Origin: CAZIUL01 sp964542475
GTDB taxonomy: Bacteria; Planctomycetota; B15-G4; CAYZWU01
Reading direction: 5' to 3'
Length of the DNA: 64,000 nucleotides
NCBI GenBank assembly: GCA_964542475.1
Contig: CAZIUL010000008.1
Location: 62,001-126,000 of the forward strand
Shown: piece after piece, positions 34,256 through 44,143 of the stretch
Layout: every line of letters starts with the position of its first letter
Position numbering within the stretch: the stretch's first letter is position 1
Notes under the pieces: generated by a model
The model's database searches: none
The model's input: the letters and a program-made list of their open reading frames with translations, nothing else
Told to the model about the DNA's origin: nothing
Position numbers and translations under genes: made by a program

Positions 34256-36226
34256 TTAGAATTGAAAGTTCTTGATCAACGGTTGTCCGGGTTCAAGCTC
34301 CACCCAGCTTTCCAGCACTTTCATTGCACTATCCTGATAGCGGTTTCCCTCGTACATTTTCACAGTGACCAGAGCCTTGCCCCGGGGGAGGCCGGTGAAC
34401 GAGTACAAGAGCTCTTTCCCCGAAATTCTGCTCTCAACCTCGTAGTCGATCCCCTGGACACGGATGGTAAGGTTCGTCACCTTCTCGACGGCTGTCAGTG
34501 ATCCTTGCAGAGCGCATTTTCCTTCCAGCACCATGGTCAAGGGTTTGATCTTTTCATCCGCGGGAATCTTTACGGTGCGGTGTTCGGTCCGTCCCCCGGG
34601 AACAGTTGCCTTGATCACCCAGTCGGCAGGATAGAGGTCCGTCAGCTCGAAGAAACCGTTCGTGTCCGTACGTGTTCCATGATGCCCCATGAAACAGTTG
34701 GCATAGGTTTCCGCGTTGATCCTTGCGTGCACGGCAGGCACGCCTGACGCGTCTACCACACGGCCGCTCAGGCGGATACCGGTTTTTGACACGGCCCAGA
34801 GAATGACGCCTTTTCCTGTCACGAGGTCTGCCAGCAGACGCCTGATGAGCGTGGAGTTCTGAATGGGCCTGAACGTGACAGCATCGCCCTTTCCCCATTG
34901 GATCTTGATACTCCCGTTGTTCAGCATGTGGAAGATGTCCTCGGGAAGATATTGCCGCTCCGATGTGAACGCTCCTGTGGGACCGGTTTTTATCGGCTCG
35001 AAACCCAAGGCGTCGTCCTGCATTCCAGAGCGGCCTCTTAACGGTGATCTGTAGGAAACGACAGCACCGTCAGCCGGCAGGTGCGTGTCTGTGACGCGAA
35101 CGCGCCCAGAGAAGTGGATTCGAACCCTGTTGCATCGTATCACCTGTCCGATCAGGCTTTGCCCCGGTACGAGGGTAAACTCCTCCGCGATCAGCATCGG
35201 CGGATTCGCAACATACGGTCTTTTCAAAAGGTTGAGGGTGCCGGTCAATCTGTACCGGCCGGGACGAAGCTTATCGAAAGAAAAGGCGCCCGAACGGCTT
35301 GAGAAGAGGGAGAAGTACGTGTTCTGCGGCCTGGCGGCATCCATTGACATCAGCGTGAGAGCCCAACCGGCGAGCGGAGCCTCTTGATCGTCAACGATGA
35401 TTCCTTCTATCGACAGCTCTCCGGACCTGGGCATGAGAGGAACGCGAATGCTCTGGCTGTTTCCGATTCTGGAAGCACCGCTTCTCTCGGGATTAAACGG
35501 GTCGAGCAGTGTTGTTAAGTAGCCGGGATGTGAAATTTCAAGCAGCATGTCCGGCTCAGGAAAGAACTTTTCCGTGGATTTGAACAGCCCGTTGTTATCG
35601 GTTGTCCCCCCGGTAATGAAGCCGTAGGCCCTGATCGATGCGCTTCTGACAGGCGATCCGAGAAGACTGTCCATGATCTGAAGTTGGAGATGGCCTGGAG
35701 AAGAAAGCAGCACGGATACCTTTGTTTCCGTTCCGGGATCGACCGTACATTCGGCTTTGCCTCTCTCCCAGTCTGTGGAGGCGGCTGTTACCTTGTAATG
35801 CCCCGGTAAAATGTTTGATAGGATGTACTCACCCGTTTTATGCGTGGGTTTCGGCACTTGATCGATCTGAAGGCCGTTGTAAAAGAGCCTGAGCAGTGCC
35901 ACATTTTTATCGGGAACCGGTTCGCGTCCGGACAAGCGGAGCACGCGAATGGTCAGGTCGCCCTGAAAAGGCAGGAGCTTCCTGTCAGGGAGCAGCTTTT
36001 CCGTGGAAACCTCGGGCACGCCTGCCCGGTGTTCTGCGCCCTCGTCCGCCGGATCGGGATCGATTGCGGCGTTTGCTACGGTTTTGACCTGTTGTTCTCG
36101 ATTGTTCTCCTTCCCAATAAATGATTTGACTCCGGGTTCCTGCTCATCGCTGAACAGAACCAATACCGTGGCAGTCACCGTTGCAAGGCCCAGCAAGGCC
36201 ACAAGGATGGGAAGAACTCTTCGCAT
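34256..36226 (-). CDS. Anchored protein with repeated CarboxypepD_reg-like beta domains
   Basis: 656 residues. An N-terminal hydrophobic segment (about 5-27, ILVALLGLATVTATVLVLF) anchors or exports it. The rest is a chain of beta-sandwich modules of the carboxypeptidase-regulatory/Cna-B type. Signatures include GEYILSNILPGHYKVTA, GAFSFDKLRPGRYRLTG and NGFFELTDLYPADWVIKA. Several repeat the G-x-Y/F-x-L-x(2)-L-x-P-G pattern. These modules usually serve as structural or adhesive spacers. It is the last gene of a run on the minus strand with the two AlkP-superfamily lipoproteins. Confidence 0.8.
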   Translation of the reverse strand: MRRVLPILVALLGLATVTATVLVLFSDEQEPGVKSFIGKENNREQQVKTVANAAIDPDPADEGAEHRAGVPEVSTEKLLPDRKLLPFQGDLTIRVLRLSGREPVPDKNVALLRLFYNGLQIDQVPKPTHKTGEYILSNILPGHYKVTAASTDWERGKAECTVDPGTETKVSVLLSSPGHLQLQIMDSLLGSPVRSASIRAYGFITGGTTDNNGLFKSTEKFFPEPDMLLEISHPGYLTTLLDPFNPERSGASRIGNSQSIRVPLMPRSGELSIEGIIVDDQEAPLAGWALTLMSMDAARPQNTYFSLFSSRSGAFSFDKLRPGRYRLTGTLNLLKRPYVANPPMLIAEEFTLVPGQSLIGQVIRCNRVRIHFSGRVRVTDTHLPADGAVVSYRSPLRGRSGMQDDALGFEPIKTGPTGAFTSERQYLPEDIFHMLNNGSIKIQWGKGDAVTFRPIQNSTLIRRLLADLVTGKGVILWAVSKTGIRLSGRVVDASGVPAVHARINAETYANCFMGHHGTRTDTNGFFELTDLYPADWVIKATVPGGRTEHRTVKIPADEKIKPLTMVLEGKCALQGSLTAVEKVTNLTIRVQGIDYEVESRISGKELLYSFTGLPRGKALVTVKMYEGNRYQDSAMKVLESWVELEPGQPLIKNFQF

Positions 36227-36248
36227 GGCTGAAAAGACCCTTACTCTA

Positions 36249-36270
36249 CCTTAACTCTGCAAAGTTAAGG
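36249..36270. other. Inverted repeat between the beta-domain and sulfatase-like genes
   Basis: CCTTAACT and AGTTAAGG form an 8-bp stem with a 6-base loop. There is no T-run on either strand, so an operator or mRNA hairpin is as likely as a terminator. Confidence 0.35.
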
Positions 36271-36315
36271 TCCATTCTGTTTCAGGTTTCCATTATGCGA
36301 TATCCGAGGGATATG

Positions 36316-38835
36316 TCAACGCACGTAACCTTGTGCTTTGAGCTCTTCCATGAGTTCCGGATCCATTACGTTCGTTTTTTCTTCCAGCGGAATCAACGAT
36401 CCGGATATGGATTCGAGCTTTTTCCTGAACTCCGCGAGTGTCCGCTGGAAGTCTTCAAAGCGTGAAGAGCTGTACACAAGGTTGGTTTTTTCGCCCGGAT
36501 CTGATGCGAGATCGTAGAACTCGTATTCGATATCACCGGTTTCCTTTCCGGAGCCGTTTCCAGGAGTGTAAATGATCTTCCAGTCGCCCGCGCGCAGGGT
36601 GTACTTGTTGGCCAGGTAGTCGATTTCCGAGAAGGCGACGCCAAACCCGCCTCCGTACCTTCCTGCTGCGGGTTCGAACAGGCGGCACAGGCTGATGCCC
36701 TGGATGTCTTCGGGCACGGGGATGCCGAGAAACTCCAGGATAGTCGGCGCCACATCGATGAGCTCCACGATGTCAGGGACTTTGTGGCCGGCAACGCCGC
36801 CGGGCGGGCGGATTATGAGCGGAATATGAACGAGCTCCTCGTAAACGCTGTGTCCGTGGTCGATACAGCCCCTGTCGAGTATCTCCTCGCCGTGGTCGGA
36901 GGTGATAATCAGCATGGTGTTTTTCATCATGTTCATCGATTTCAGGTCTTCGACGAGCCGCTTGATTCCGTCGTCTGCGATGCGTATGCCGGCCATGTAG
37001 CGGTTGTTCAGGCATGTTCTGTCCGCATCCGTGGCGCCTTCAAGGTTTTTCAGCCATTCGGTCCACTCGCCCGCGTTCTTGAAATCCCGGAGTTCGCTGT
37101 CCGATTCGGTTTCGAACCGCTTGATGTACTCCTTATCGTTGAACCCGTAGTGATGCACGGAATAGGTGTGGAAGAAAAGGAAGAACGGAAGGTTTTTGCC
37201 GGCATTCAGCCAGTTCAGGGTTCTGGAGTAGTTGCCGTGCCTGAGCGGTTCGCAGTCGAAGTAGGTGTCGAAACCTTCATCGAAGCCGAACGAGTGATGA
37301 ACCAGGATCCCGCCGGTGTACGCGGCTGTAAGATATCCGGCCTTGGCGAGAACGGATGCGAGAAGCGGTGACCTCTCAGGATTGATCCTGTTCTTTACCT
37401 TGATGACCTTGTGGACCGAAGGGTACTGCCCCGAGAACAGGGAGACATGCGCTGGAAGCGTGTAGGAAGCCTGGGTGATCGCCTTTTCGAACAAGATCGA
37501 TTCGTTTGCCATGCTGTCGATGAACGGGCTGACACCAGCGGGATGGCTGCCACCGTACGCGCCGAGCTTGTCCGCGCGCAATGTATCGATGGAGACAAGG
37601 ATGATGTTGGGGGGGGCGTTTTTTTTCACAGGCTGCGCAAGCGTGGGCGATCCCCATGCAAAAAGAGCATCGCCTGTACCGGTGCACGATCCTATCAGAA
37701 GCAGGGAAGCCTTCTCGTCCAGGGGAGGAATCGTTGCGCGCCCTTCCCTCCAACAAGAATAGAAGGCTGAAGGTTCGCCGATATCCACCCGTTCCCGGAA
37801 AAGAGGTGTTGTTCCTGATTCCGTCAAGAGCTCAACGGTCCATTCGGCCGTACGGCCGTGCCCCCTGCTGCCTGCCGCAGGAAGCGCCATTGCAAAGCGA
37901 AAGACGCGCTCTTTTCCCGGCTCGATCAACAGCTCGATGCCTCCTGTGCCGGAGCATACGAGCGCATCCCGGAGCTCCCCTCCGGCATCGAAACGGATGC
38001 AGGGCACTATTTCTTTACCGGATTCCTGTGCGGCTTCAAGGAGGATAGCTGATGCGGTCTCCTGCAGGGTTGCGGTCCTTATCATGATCCTGTCCACGAG
38101 CACATCCGAGCCGTTTTTCAACGCTGTGCATGAAGGGTTGAACCCAACCGCGAGACTGAGTGTCTTTTCTTTTCCTTCGCCGGGAACGAACACCTGGTAG
38201 AGGTTCAGCCATCCATCGCTCGAGCCGGCTGTCTTCCAGTTGCAGTGTACCTTTATGAAATTGGCTGGAACCGCTGCGCTGATGCCGAGTTTTGCAGGCC
38301 GCTTGAGTTCAACTATCGCAAGAAGATCCTTGTACCGGTCCAGCTTTGCACCGTTTGGAAGCTTCATTCGCGCGCAGGCGGTCAACGGCTTTCTGAAGGG
38401 GAGGTCTACTATGCGGCCAATGTTCGGAATACCGCGCCTCAGGCAAAGCGCGCTCTTTGAGCTGCAACCGTTGTGCTCGATCGTTCTGAAGGCCGCAGGG
38501 TCGGCTTTTGTGCCGTCAGCGGTTCCCCAGGTTCCGATGTCAATGAATGTTTCATCGAGGAGCAGCTCTTTATTGAAGTTGAAGATTTTATGGCCCGTAT
38601 TGAAAAGCCGGTCGGTCGCATCTCCTGTCCGTTTTTTCACAGGCGACGATGCGAACCTCACAACAGGCGGGAGTATTCTTTGCGGGGCAGGATGTGTGTT
38701 TTCGTTGTGCCGATCGCACCCAACAACAGCCGTGAACAGGACCAGCGCCGAACAGAACGCGGCAAGAAGCGCAGCAGTCCCGAGCGCGGCGGTTGTGCCG
38801 GTTGGAGTTTCAGCAGGTGACTTTACTCTATTCAT
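36316..38835 (-). CDS. Sulfatase-like (alkaline phosphatase superfamily) lipoprotein with long N-terminal region
   Basis: The 839 residues begin with a lipoprotein signal (TAVVGCD). About 370 residues with beta-sandwich character precede the AlkP-superfamily catalytic domain, which opens with ILVSIDTLRADKLGAYG. The usual sulfatase C/S-x-P-x-R site reads TLPAHVSLFSG, so Thr would be the nucleophile, as in phosphoethanolamine- and phosphoglycerol-transferases. Metal ligands TSDHGEE and DHGHSVYEE are intact. A formylglycine sulfatase is therefore unlikely. It lies 76 bp after a paralogue (38912-40765) in the same direction. Confidence 0.85.
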   Translation of the reverse strand: MNRVKSPAETPTGTTAALGTAALLAAFCSALVLFTAVVGCDRHNENTHPAPQRILPPVVRFASSPVKKRTGDATDRLFNTGHKIFNFNKELLLDETFIDIGTWGTADGTKADPAAFRTIEHNGCSSKSALCLRRGIPNIGRIVDLPFRKPLTACARMKLPNGAKLDRYKDLLAIVELKRPAKLGISAAVPANFIKVHCNWKTAGSSDGWLNLYQVFVPGEGKEKTLSLAVGFNPSCTALKNGSDVLVDRIMIRTATLQETASAILLEAAQESGKEIVPCIRFDAGGELRDALVCSGTGGIELLIEPGKERVFRFAMALPAAGSRGHGRTAEWTVELLTESGTTPLFRERVDIGEPSAFYSCWREGRATIPPLDEKASLLLIGSCTGTGDALFAWGSPTLAQPVKKNAPPNIILVSIDTLRADKLGAYGGSHPAGVSPFIDSMANESILFEKAITQASYTLPAHVSLFSGQYPSVHKVIKVKNRINPERSPLLASVLAKAGYLTAAYTGGILVHHSFGFDEGFDTYFDCEPLRHGNYSRTLNWLNAGKNLPFFLFFHTYSVHHYGFNDKEYIKRFETESDSELRDFKNAGEWTEWLKNLEGATDADRTCLNNRYMAGIRIADDGIKRLVEDLKSMNMMKNTMLIITSDHGEEILDRGCIDHGHSVYEELVHIPLIIRPPGGVAGHKVPDIVELIDVAPTILEFLGIPVPEDIQGISLCRLFEPAAGRYGGGFGVAFSEIDYLANKYTLRAGDWKIIYTPGNGSGKETGDIEYEFYDLASDPGEKTNLVYSSSRFEDFQRTLAEFRKKLESISGSLIPLEEKTNVMDPELMEELKAQGYVR

Positions 38836-38911
38836 CTTTCTTGATGCCGCCTCGACTTATTATGGTTGTCTGGATCCGGCATGTTCTACGCTCGAAAAAA
38901 CATGTCCTGTG

Positions 38912-40765
38912 TTACTGCGGGCTGATTTCGAACCCGCCTTTTGACGCGCACCTATTGATGATGATATCCAGCGCCTTCACGCGCCATGCAGTCCACACAC
39001 TCTTATCGGGATGTTGAACGAGGAACTTGTTGTAGCTGTCGAGGGCCTCGGTGTAAAGGCTCATGCACGGCCCCCTGGGGGGCATTTCATTTTCCGAAAG
39101 TTCGAACAGCCGCCTTTGCAGGAGATCACCCGCATTGAGCAGCGAACGGTCGGTGACCGGAGGTTGTGGAAAGGACCGGGACGGCACATCTCTGCGCGGC
39201 AAAGACATATGCCCGGTTTCGGCAATACCGCCGTACCCGAGGCCGGCGAGCGCTTTCACTTTTTCGGGGTCGATTTCGTTTTTGAAGAAGAGCCCGGTTC
39301 CGTGTTTTTCTCCCCATGCAAAAGCGTCGGCGGAGATCCTGTCCGCGGCAGAACAGTAGCTTTCGAACAGCTTGCGGTCAATGAGCTGTGGAGCGTTGCT
39401 TTCGAGGTATGACCGGCTGAGATCAAAGAGCCGGTCTTCACGGGAGAAGAGCTCCAGTATGCCCAGGGGATCGTTTTCAAGGTCGTAGTAGATCTGTTGA
39501 CCGCACAGAAAATATGGCTTTTCGGGAGAGTCGTAGCAAACCGGATCCACCGGCTTCAAGATCCTCATCAGCGCGCTTCCATTCTCGTCGCGGCTCCCTT
39601 CTATGTACTTAACATCGTCCTGGATGAAATAGCGGTTCATTCCAGTGCCGGGGGAAAGGCCGTAGGCATGCTTCTTTTCCCATATGTTTTCATCAAGGCC
39701 GCTAAGCAGGTTTTGACCGTGCAGCGTGTTTTTTTCGTGCACGGGGATCCCAAGGCAGGACAAAACCGTGGGAACGATGTCCACGCTTTCCACGACATGA
39801 CCGACACTTTTTCCGGCGTGGCGAGCCCCTGGAAACTTGATGAGAAGCGGAATGCGAACCTCCTCGTTGAAGAGGAAAACACCATGTCCGATGGTCAGTC
39901 CGTTTTCCATGAACGCCTCTCCGTGATCGGAGGTGACTATCACGAGAGCCTCGTCAAAGATCCCGAGCTCGTCAAGAAGGGAAAAAAGCTTGCCAAGCTC
40001 GCTGTCCGCATAGGCTATGCACCCGTCGTATGCATCCACCACCTCCTGAAGCGAGTCGAACCGGTCGAGCTCCTGGTAATGGTGATGGTTCAAAAACGAC
40101 GGAATCGACAGGTCGATCTCAGGCAGGCCGCGGCCCGGTGCTTGATCGCAAAAGCGCGTGGAGAACGGTTGGGGCGGCTTGTACGGCCCGTGGGTGTCGA
40201 ACGTGTGGATGAACAGAAAAAACCTCTCTTTGGCGTGCTCCCTGATCCAGGCGTGCAGGTCCGGTCCGAACCTGCGGAAGCCGTTGCAAGAGCCCTCTTC
40301 CGCTCGCTCGTCCCTGTACTCCGAAAAACCATTGTCGAACCCGTAGCATGCGGAAACCAGGCCGCCGTCCGTGAAAGCCGATGTGAAGTACCCGGTATCG
40401 CGGAGCATCTGGGCGAGCGTGCGCACGGATGGGGCGAGCGTCGCTGTTCTGGGTTCGCCGGTATCCGGATCATCAACGGCCGGGGAGAGCACTCCATGGG
40501 CCTCAGGATAGAGGCCGGTGAGCATGCTCATGTGCGACGGCAGCGTGTAGGGCGCCTGGGCATAGGCGGACTCGAAAAGCACGGCATTGATCCGAGCGAA
40601 CTCGTCAAGACATGGCGAGGTCTTTCTTTTGTATCCATAGCAGCTTAGATGGTCGGGTCGCAGCGTGTCCAGAGAGATGAGAATCACCGGAACATGCTTG
40701 GAGCATCCAATGAAAACAGCAAGGAAAATGCAGAAGATGAAGATGATACGTCCCAGCGTATTCAT
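38912..40765 (-). CDS. Sulfatase-like (alkaline phosphatase superfamily) lipoprotein
   Basis: The chosen ATG 40765 gives a lipoprotein signal (IFIFCIFLAVFIGCSKH); an upstream ATG at 40837 would bury it. The catalytic domain starts at once: ILISLDTLRPDHLSCYGY. The nucleophile segment is YTLPSHMSMLTG, again Thr-Leu-Pro in place of Cys/Ser-x-Pro-x-Arg. TSDHGEAF and GHGVFLFNEE carry metal ligands. The last ~200 residues are an extra helical region. It is probably co-transcribed with the 36316-38835 paralogue. The substrate, perhaps a phospholipid-derived or sulfated group at the cell surface, is unknown. Confidence 0.85.
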   Translation of the reverse strand: MNTLGRIIFIFCIFLAVFIGCSKHVPVILISLDTLRPDHLSCYGYKRKTSPCLDEFARINAVLFESAYAQAPYTLPSHMSMLTGLYPEAHGVLSPAVDDPDTGEPRTATLAPSVRTLAQMLRDTGYFTSAFTDGGLVSACYGFDNGFSEYRDERAEEGSCNGFRRFGPDLHAWIREHAKERFFLFIHTFDTHGPYKPPQPFSTRFCDQAPGRGLPEIDLSIPSFLNHHHYQELDRFDSLQEVVDAYDGCIAYADSELGKLFSLLDELGIFDEALVIVTSDHGEAFMENGLTIGHGVFLFNEEVRIPLLIKFPGARHAGKSVGHVVESVDIVPTVLSCLGIPVHEKNTLHGQNLLSGLDENIWEKKHAYGLSPGTGMNRYFIQDDVKYIEGSRDENGSALMRILKPVDPVCYDSPEKPYFLCGQQIYYDLENDPLGILELFSREDRLFDLSRSYLESNAPQLIDRKLFESYCSAADRISADAFAWGEKHGTGLFFKNEIDPEKVKALAGLGYGGIAETGHMSLPRRDVPSRSFPQPPVTDRSLLNAGDLLQRRLFELSENEMPPRGPCMSLYTEALDSYNKFLVQHPDKSVWTAWRVKALDIIINRCASKGGFEISPQ

Positions 40766-40978
40766 ACCTTGATTAAGTCCTAATTTGTTAACAGCAACGA
40801 AATAACAGGCATTGCCCTGGCTCAGGTGCGTGTCCATTATAATCTATGCGGGAACCATCACTTGGCAAAAGTAAACTTTTCGATTATGCTACGGAGTCCT
40901 CGGTCGGTTGCACTGTATCCTACACCAGGATTGCCAAGTACTATATTATTTGTTTGAAATCGATTATCAGGACCTTTT

Positions 40979-42775
40979 ATGGACAAGACAAGGTATACAG
41001 CTGAAGGGGTGAGATCAGCCGCGCCAATGATTTTTGCGGTGGCTCGCGGCGAGAGAAGTTCACAGGGCATGCGGAGGAGGCTCTGTTCGCTGGCGGAACA
41101 GATGGAGTTCGATACGTTCTACGATTACAGCAGCCTCCAGCACGGCTCTATTATCCGCGTGCGTGATTGCGCACGGGTTTTCATGACCATGCTCAAAAAA
41201 CGCTCCGAGGACCTGGCCGGGTTCAGCGTTGCCAAGGCCATACGCGACATCGCCTCTCAGAAGCCCCGCCTGGACCTGACTCCCGCTTTCTTCGCTGATC
41301 TGATGCATGTTCTCCTGGGTCTGCAGGGTCGAGGTCCGGGTTCAGCGCCTGTTGATGAGGCGCTCGAGCCAAGCATGCTGAGCGGCAGGGATGCGGCGAT
41401 TGAGCGCTCCAAACAGCTTGACAACCTCTGGGACAGGGTTGACGGGCGCATGGCAGATTATCCACACGGTCTTTTGAACGATGTGGTCGAGGCACGAACA
41501 AAGAGACGGGGAAAGGTGATGCAGGCTCTTAACGCTTCAGAGGAAGACTGGAGCGACTGGAAGTGGCAGCTAAGGAACGTGATAAAGGATGCAGACACAC
41601 TCGGGCGCTTCGTAAGCCTGGCTTCACGCGAGAAAGAAGGTGTGGAGGCGGCGTGCAGGATGAACATCCCTTTCGGGATCACCCCGTACTACCTGACTCT
41701 CATGGATGAAAGCCCCAGCGTGTTCGACCGTGCTGTCAGGGCCCAGGTTTTTCCTTCAACGGATTATGTCCGGCAAAGCGCCGGGGGGCGCTCGCGGAAT
41801 GGGTCCGACATGGACTTCATGAAGGAGCGGGAGACCTCTCCGCATGACCTTATCACCAGGCGGTATCCGGCGATCGTTGTATTTAAACCGTACAACACCT
41901 GCCCGCAGATCTGCGTCTATTGCCAGCGCAACTGGGAGATAGAAGGTGTGCTCGCGTCCGGGGCAATGGCTGGGGATGAGCAGGTCGAAAAGGCGATCCA
42001 GTGGCTGCGGGAGCATCCCGCGGTTCACGAGGTCCTGCTGACCGGTGGGGATCCCCTGTGCATGTCGGATTCGAAGCTGGATGAGATCCTGGGCATGATA
42101 GCTGATGTCCCGTCCATCGAGAGGATACGGATCGGATCGAGAACCTTGGCCACGATGCCTATGAGGATAACGGAAAACCTGGCCGGGATCCTCGGGCGTT
42201 ACAGGGAGCCGGGTAAGCGGGAGATGGTCGTGGTTACTCACATACAGCATCCTTACGAAGTGACGCCTGAAACATTGAAAGCTTCGGAGCTCATCCGGCA
42301 GCAGGGGATCCCGATCTACAACCAGCTCGTGTTTACCTTTTACACATCCAGGCGTTTCGAGGCCGCGGCGCTGCGACGCATACTGCGGCTTACAGGGATC
42401 TCGCCTTATTACACCTTCAGCACCAAGGGCAAGGAGGAAACCAGGGACTACCGGGTTCCGGTTGCCAGGCTGTTGCAGGAGCAGAAGGAGGAGTCGCGCC
42501 TTTTTCCGGGCATGGCCAGGACCGACGAGGCTGTGTACAACGTGCCCGGTATGGGCAAGAACTACCTCAGGGCCCGGCAGCACAGGAGCCTGCTTTCGAT
42601 CCTGCCTGACGGCGCCCGTGTATACGAGTACCACCCGTGGGAAAAGAACATCTCAGGCACCGGCCCGCTCGAGACTTTCATAACGCGCGATGTTCCGATT
42701 CTCGAGTACCTAGATCGTCTGGATTCCATTGGTGAGATAGTGCACGATTACCAGACGATATGGTACTACTATTGA
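40979..42775 (+). CDS. KamA-family (lysine 2,3-aminomutase-like) radical SAM protein
   Basis: 598 residues. The aminomutase pattern is plain: DWSDWKWQLRNVI (about 180), FGITPYYLTLMD (about 227), then the cluster motif CPQICVYC (C-x3-C-x2-C, about 310) and LLTGGDPLCM. The PLP-binding Lys region and C-terminus are less canonical (TFSTKGKEETRDYRVP). It is longer than classical KamA (~415 residues), with ~130 extra N-terminal residues. It could act on a beta-lysine-type or another amino acid substrate. AGGA precedes the ATG. It is divergent from the lipoprotein genes. Confidence 0.85.
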   Translation: MDKTRYTAEGVRSAAPMIFAVARGERSSQGMRRRLCSLAEQMEFDTFYDYSSLQHGSIIRVRDCARVFMTMLKKRSEDLAGFSVAKAIRDIASQKPRLDLTPAFFADLMHVLLGLQGRGPGSAPVDEALEPSMLSGRDAAIERSKQLDNLWDRVDGRMADYPHGLLNDVVEARTKRRGKVMQALNASEEDWSDWKWQLRNVIKDADTLGRFVSLASREKEGVEAACRMNIPFGITPYYLTLMDESPSVFDRAVRAQVFPSTDYVRQSAGGRSRNGSDMDFMKERETSPHDLITRRYPAIVVFKPYNTCPQICVYCQRNWEIEGVLASGAMAGDEQVEKAIQWLREHPAVHEVLLTGGDPLCMSDSKLDEILGMIADVPSIERIRIGSRTLATMPMRITENLAGILGRYREPGKREMVVVTHIQHPYEVTPETLKASELIRQQGIPIYNQLVFTFYTSRRFEAAALRRILRLTGISPYYTFSTKGKEETRDYRVPVARLLQEQKEESRLFPGMARTDEAVYNVPGMGKNYLRARQHRSLLSILPDGARVYEYHPWEKNISGTGPLETFITRDVPILEYLDRLDSIGEIVHDYQTIWYYY

Positions 42776-42867
42776 GTCGGTATCTCCAAGCCGGGGAGCG
42801 CCGGTCCGTAAGGTGTGGAGGGCCGGGTTCCTTCCCGACCGGAAGAGGACGGTATGGAGGGAAAGCA

Positions 42868-43983
42868 TCAGCCCGTTTTCAAAACATCGAGGATGCCTTC
42901 TTCGGGCAGGTCGGACGGCTTGATCCCGAACTCGGAGAGAAAACGTCCGCACACTGCTTCGTCAACAGGCCAGCCCATTACCTTCTTGCGGAAGAGTTGT
43001 GCGACCTGGTAGTCGAGAACCGGGGAGAACACTCCCATGAACATGCGGTTCGGCTGAGCGCTGCTGTTGCACATCGGTCCGTCTTCGCTTGCCCAAAGCG
43101 AGTCGATCAGGCAGAGCTGCTGCCTGGGGAACAGCACCTTTTTCTTCTTCGAATCCATCTCGCCGAGGATCAGCGGTGTCTTGTTAATGGCAAAGAGGTA
43201 GTCCGTGGCTCCGTCAACATGGGCATGCGGTCTCGGGTTGAACGTACCGAGGTGGTTCTTCATGGACATGGTGAAATGGCCGAACTGGGGATAATGTCCC
43301 TTGCACATTGCGATGTTCACAACGATGTCGATCTTGCCTTCCACGAGGCTGCTCAAGCATTCGGCGGTTTTTTTGCCGTCCATCCAGGGCCTGCCAACAG
43401 GAGCTTTTCCTGAAAATCCGCCCCAAAGCGACATGATATTGCACCCGTCAGGGAGGCCGGCGAACGGTGTTTTTTTCAGCATGTCCTTGCCGTGGCACGA
43501 ATCGTAGATAAAAATGTTACCCGCCTTGATTCCGATCTCTTTGTTTAGAACCTTGCAGATTTTGGCCATCACAGCGCTTCTGGTGTGCTGCTGTGCGATG
43601 TTATTTGTTTTCACGGCAACGGTCACATCGCCCCACGCCTTTTTAGCAGGCTTCAGGAAGATCGACTTCCACGCGTCCTTTGGGCGCTTTTCTTCCGTGA
43701 GGGCGCAGGCAAGGCGCTCGATGTTCGTTTCCACAGCCTCAGCTTTCACAAGCCCGTTCTGCACGCGCCAGGGAGAATCGGGCTCCTTACCCGTGGTCAT
43801 ACTCGGATCGTGAACACCTGCAACGCGAAAGGGATTCAGGTTTGGGTTGTACTCGAAACCTCCTTCGGAAGGATCGGCAGGACGGGGAACAAAGATCGTC
43901 GGCGACAGGCCCATGGATGCCGCCCCGGCCGCTGAAATCTTGATGAACGACCTTCTCGATACATTTTTGTTGTTTCTGTTCAT
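42868..43983 (-). CDS. DUF362-family protein exported by Tat
   Basis: ATG 43983 (GGGAG 8 bases upstream) starts a Tat signal: SRRSFIKISAAGAASMG. The DUF362 pattern follows: DVTVAVKTNN, IFIYDS, DIVVNIAMCKGHYPQFGHFTMSMKN and a late LFRKKVMG. In some relatives this domain is fused to a ferredoxin; no C-x2-C-x2-C-x3-C cluster is present here. Tat export suggests a folded, possibly cofactor-holding periplasmic protein. The in-frame ATG at 44022 would displace the Tat motif. It is convergent with the KamA-like gene, with about 90 bp between. Confidence 0.85.
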   Translation of the reverse strand: MNRNNKNVSRRSFIKISAAGAASMGLSPTIFVPRPADPSEGGFEYNPNLNPFRVAGVHDPSMTTGKEPDSPWRVQNGLVKAEAVETNIERLACALTEEKRPKDAWKSIFLKPAKKAWGDVTVAVKTNNIAQQHTRSAVMAKICKVLNKEIGIKAGNIFIYDSCHGKDMLKKTPFAGLPDGCNIMSLWGGFSGKAPVGRPWMDGKKTAECLSSLVEGKIDIVVNIAMCKGHYPQFGHFTMSMKNHLGTFNPRPHAHVDGATDYLFAINKTPLILGEMDSKKKKVLFPRQQLCLIDSLWASEDGPMCNSSAQPNRMFMGVFSPVLDYQVAQLFRKKVMGWPVDEAVCGRFLSEFGIKPSDLPEEGILDVLKTG

Positions 43984-44143
43984 TGTCGTGCTCCCTTGGA
44001 GTTTTGTTTTGTACTGCGGCAAGGGTCTTGCTCGATACGGTTATTCGTGCAAAATGATATGGAAAAAACGAATAATGGTAAACAACAAACGGATCGATTT
44101 TGCTGCGTGCAACAGAGAAACATAGGTTGCGAAGGGAGTAATA

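Noticed and set aside
39497..40648. 383-codon plus-strand open frame across the sulfatase-like gene
   Set aside because: Codon pattern and motifs support the minus-strand lipoprotein; no conserved motif on the plus strand.
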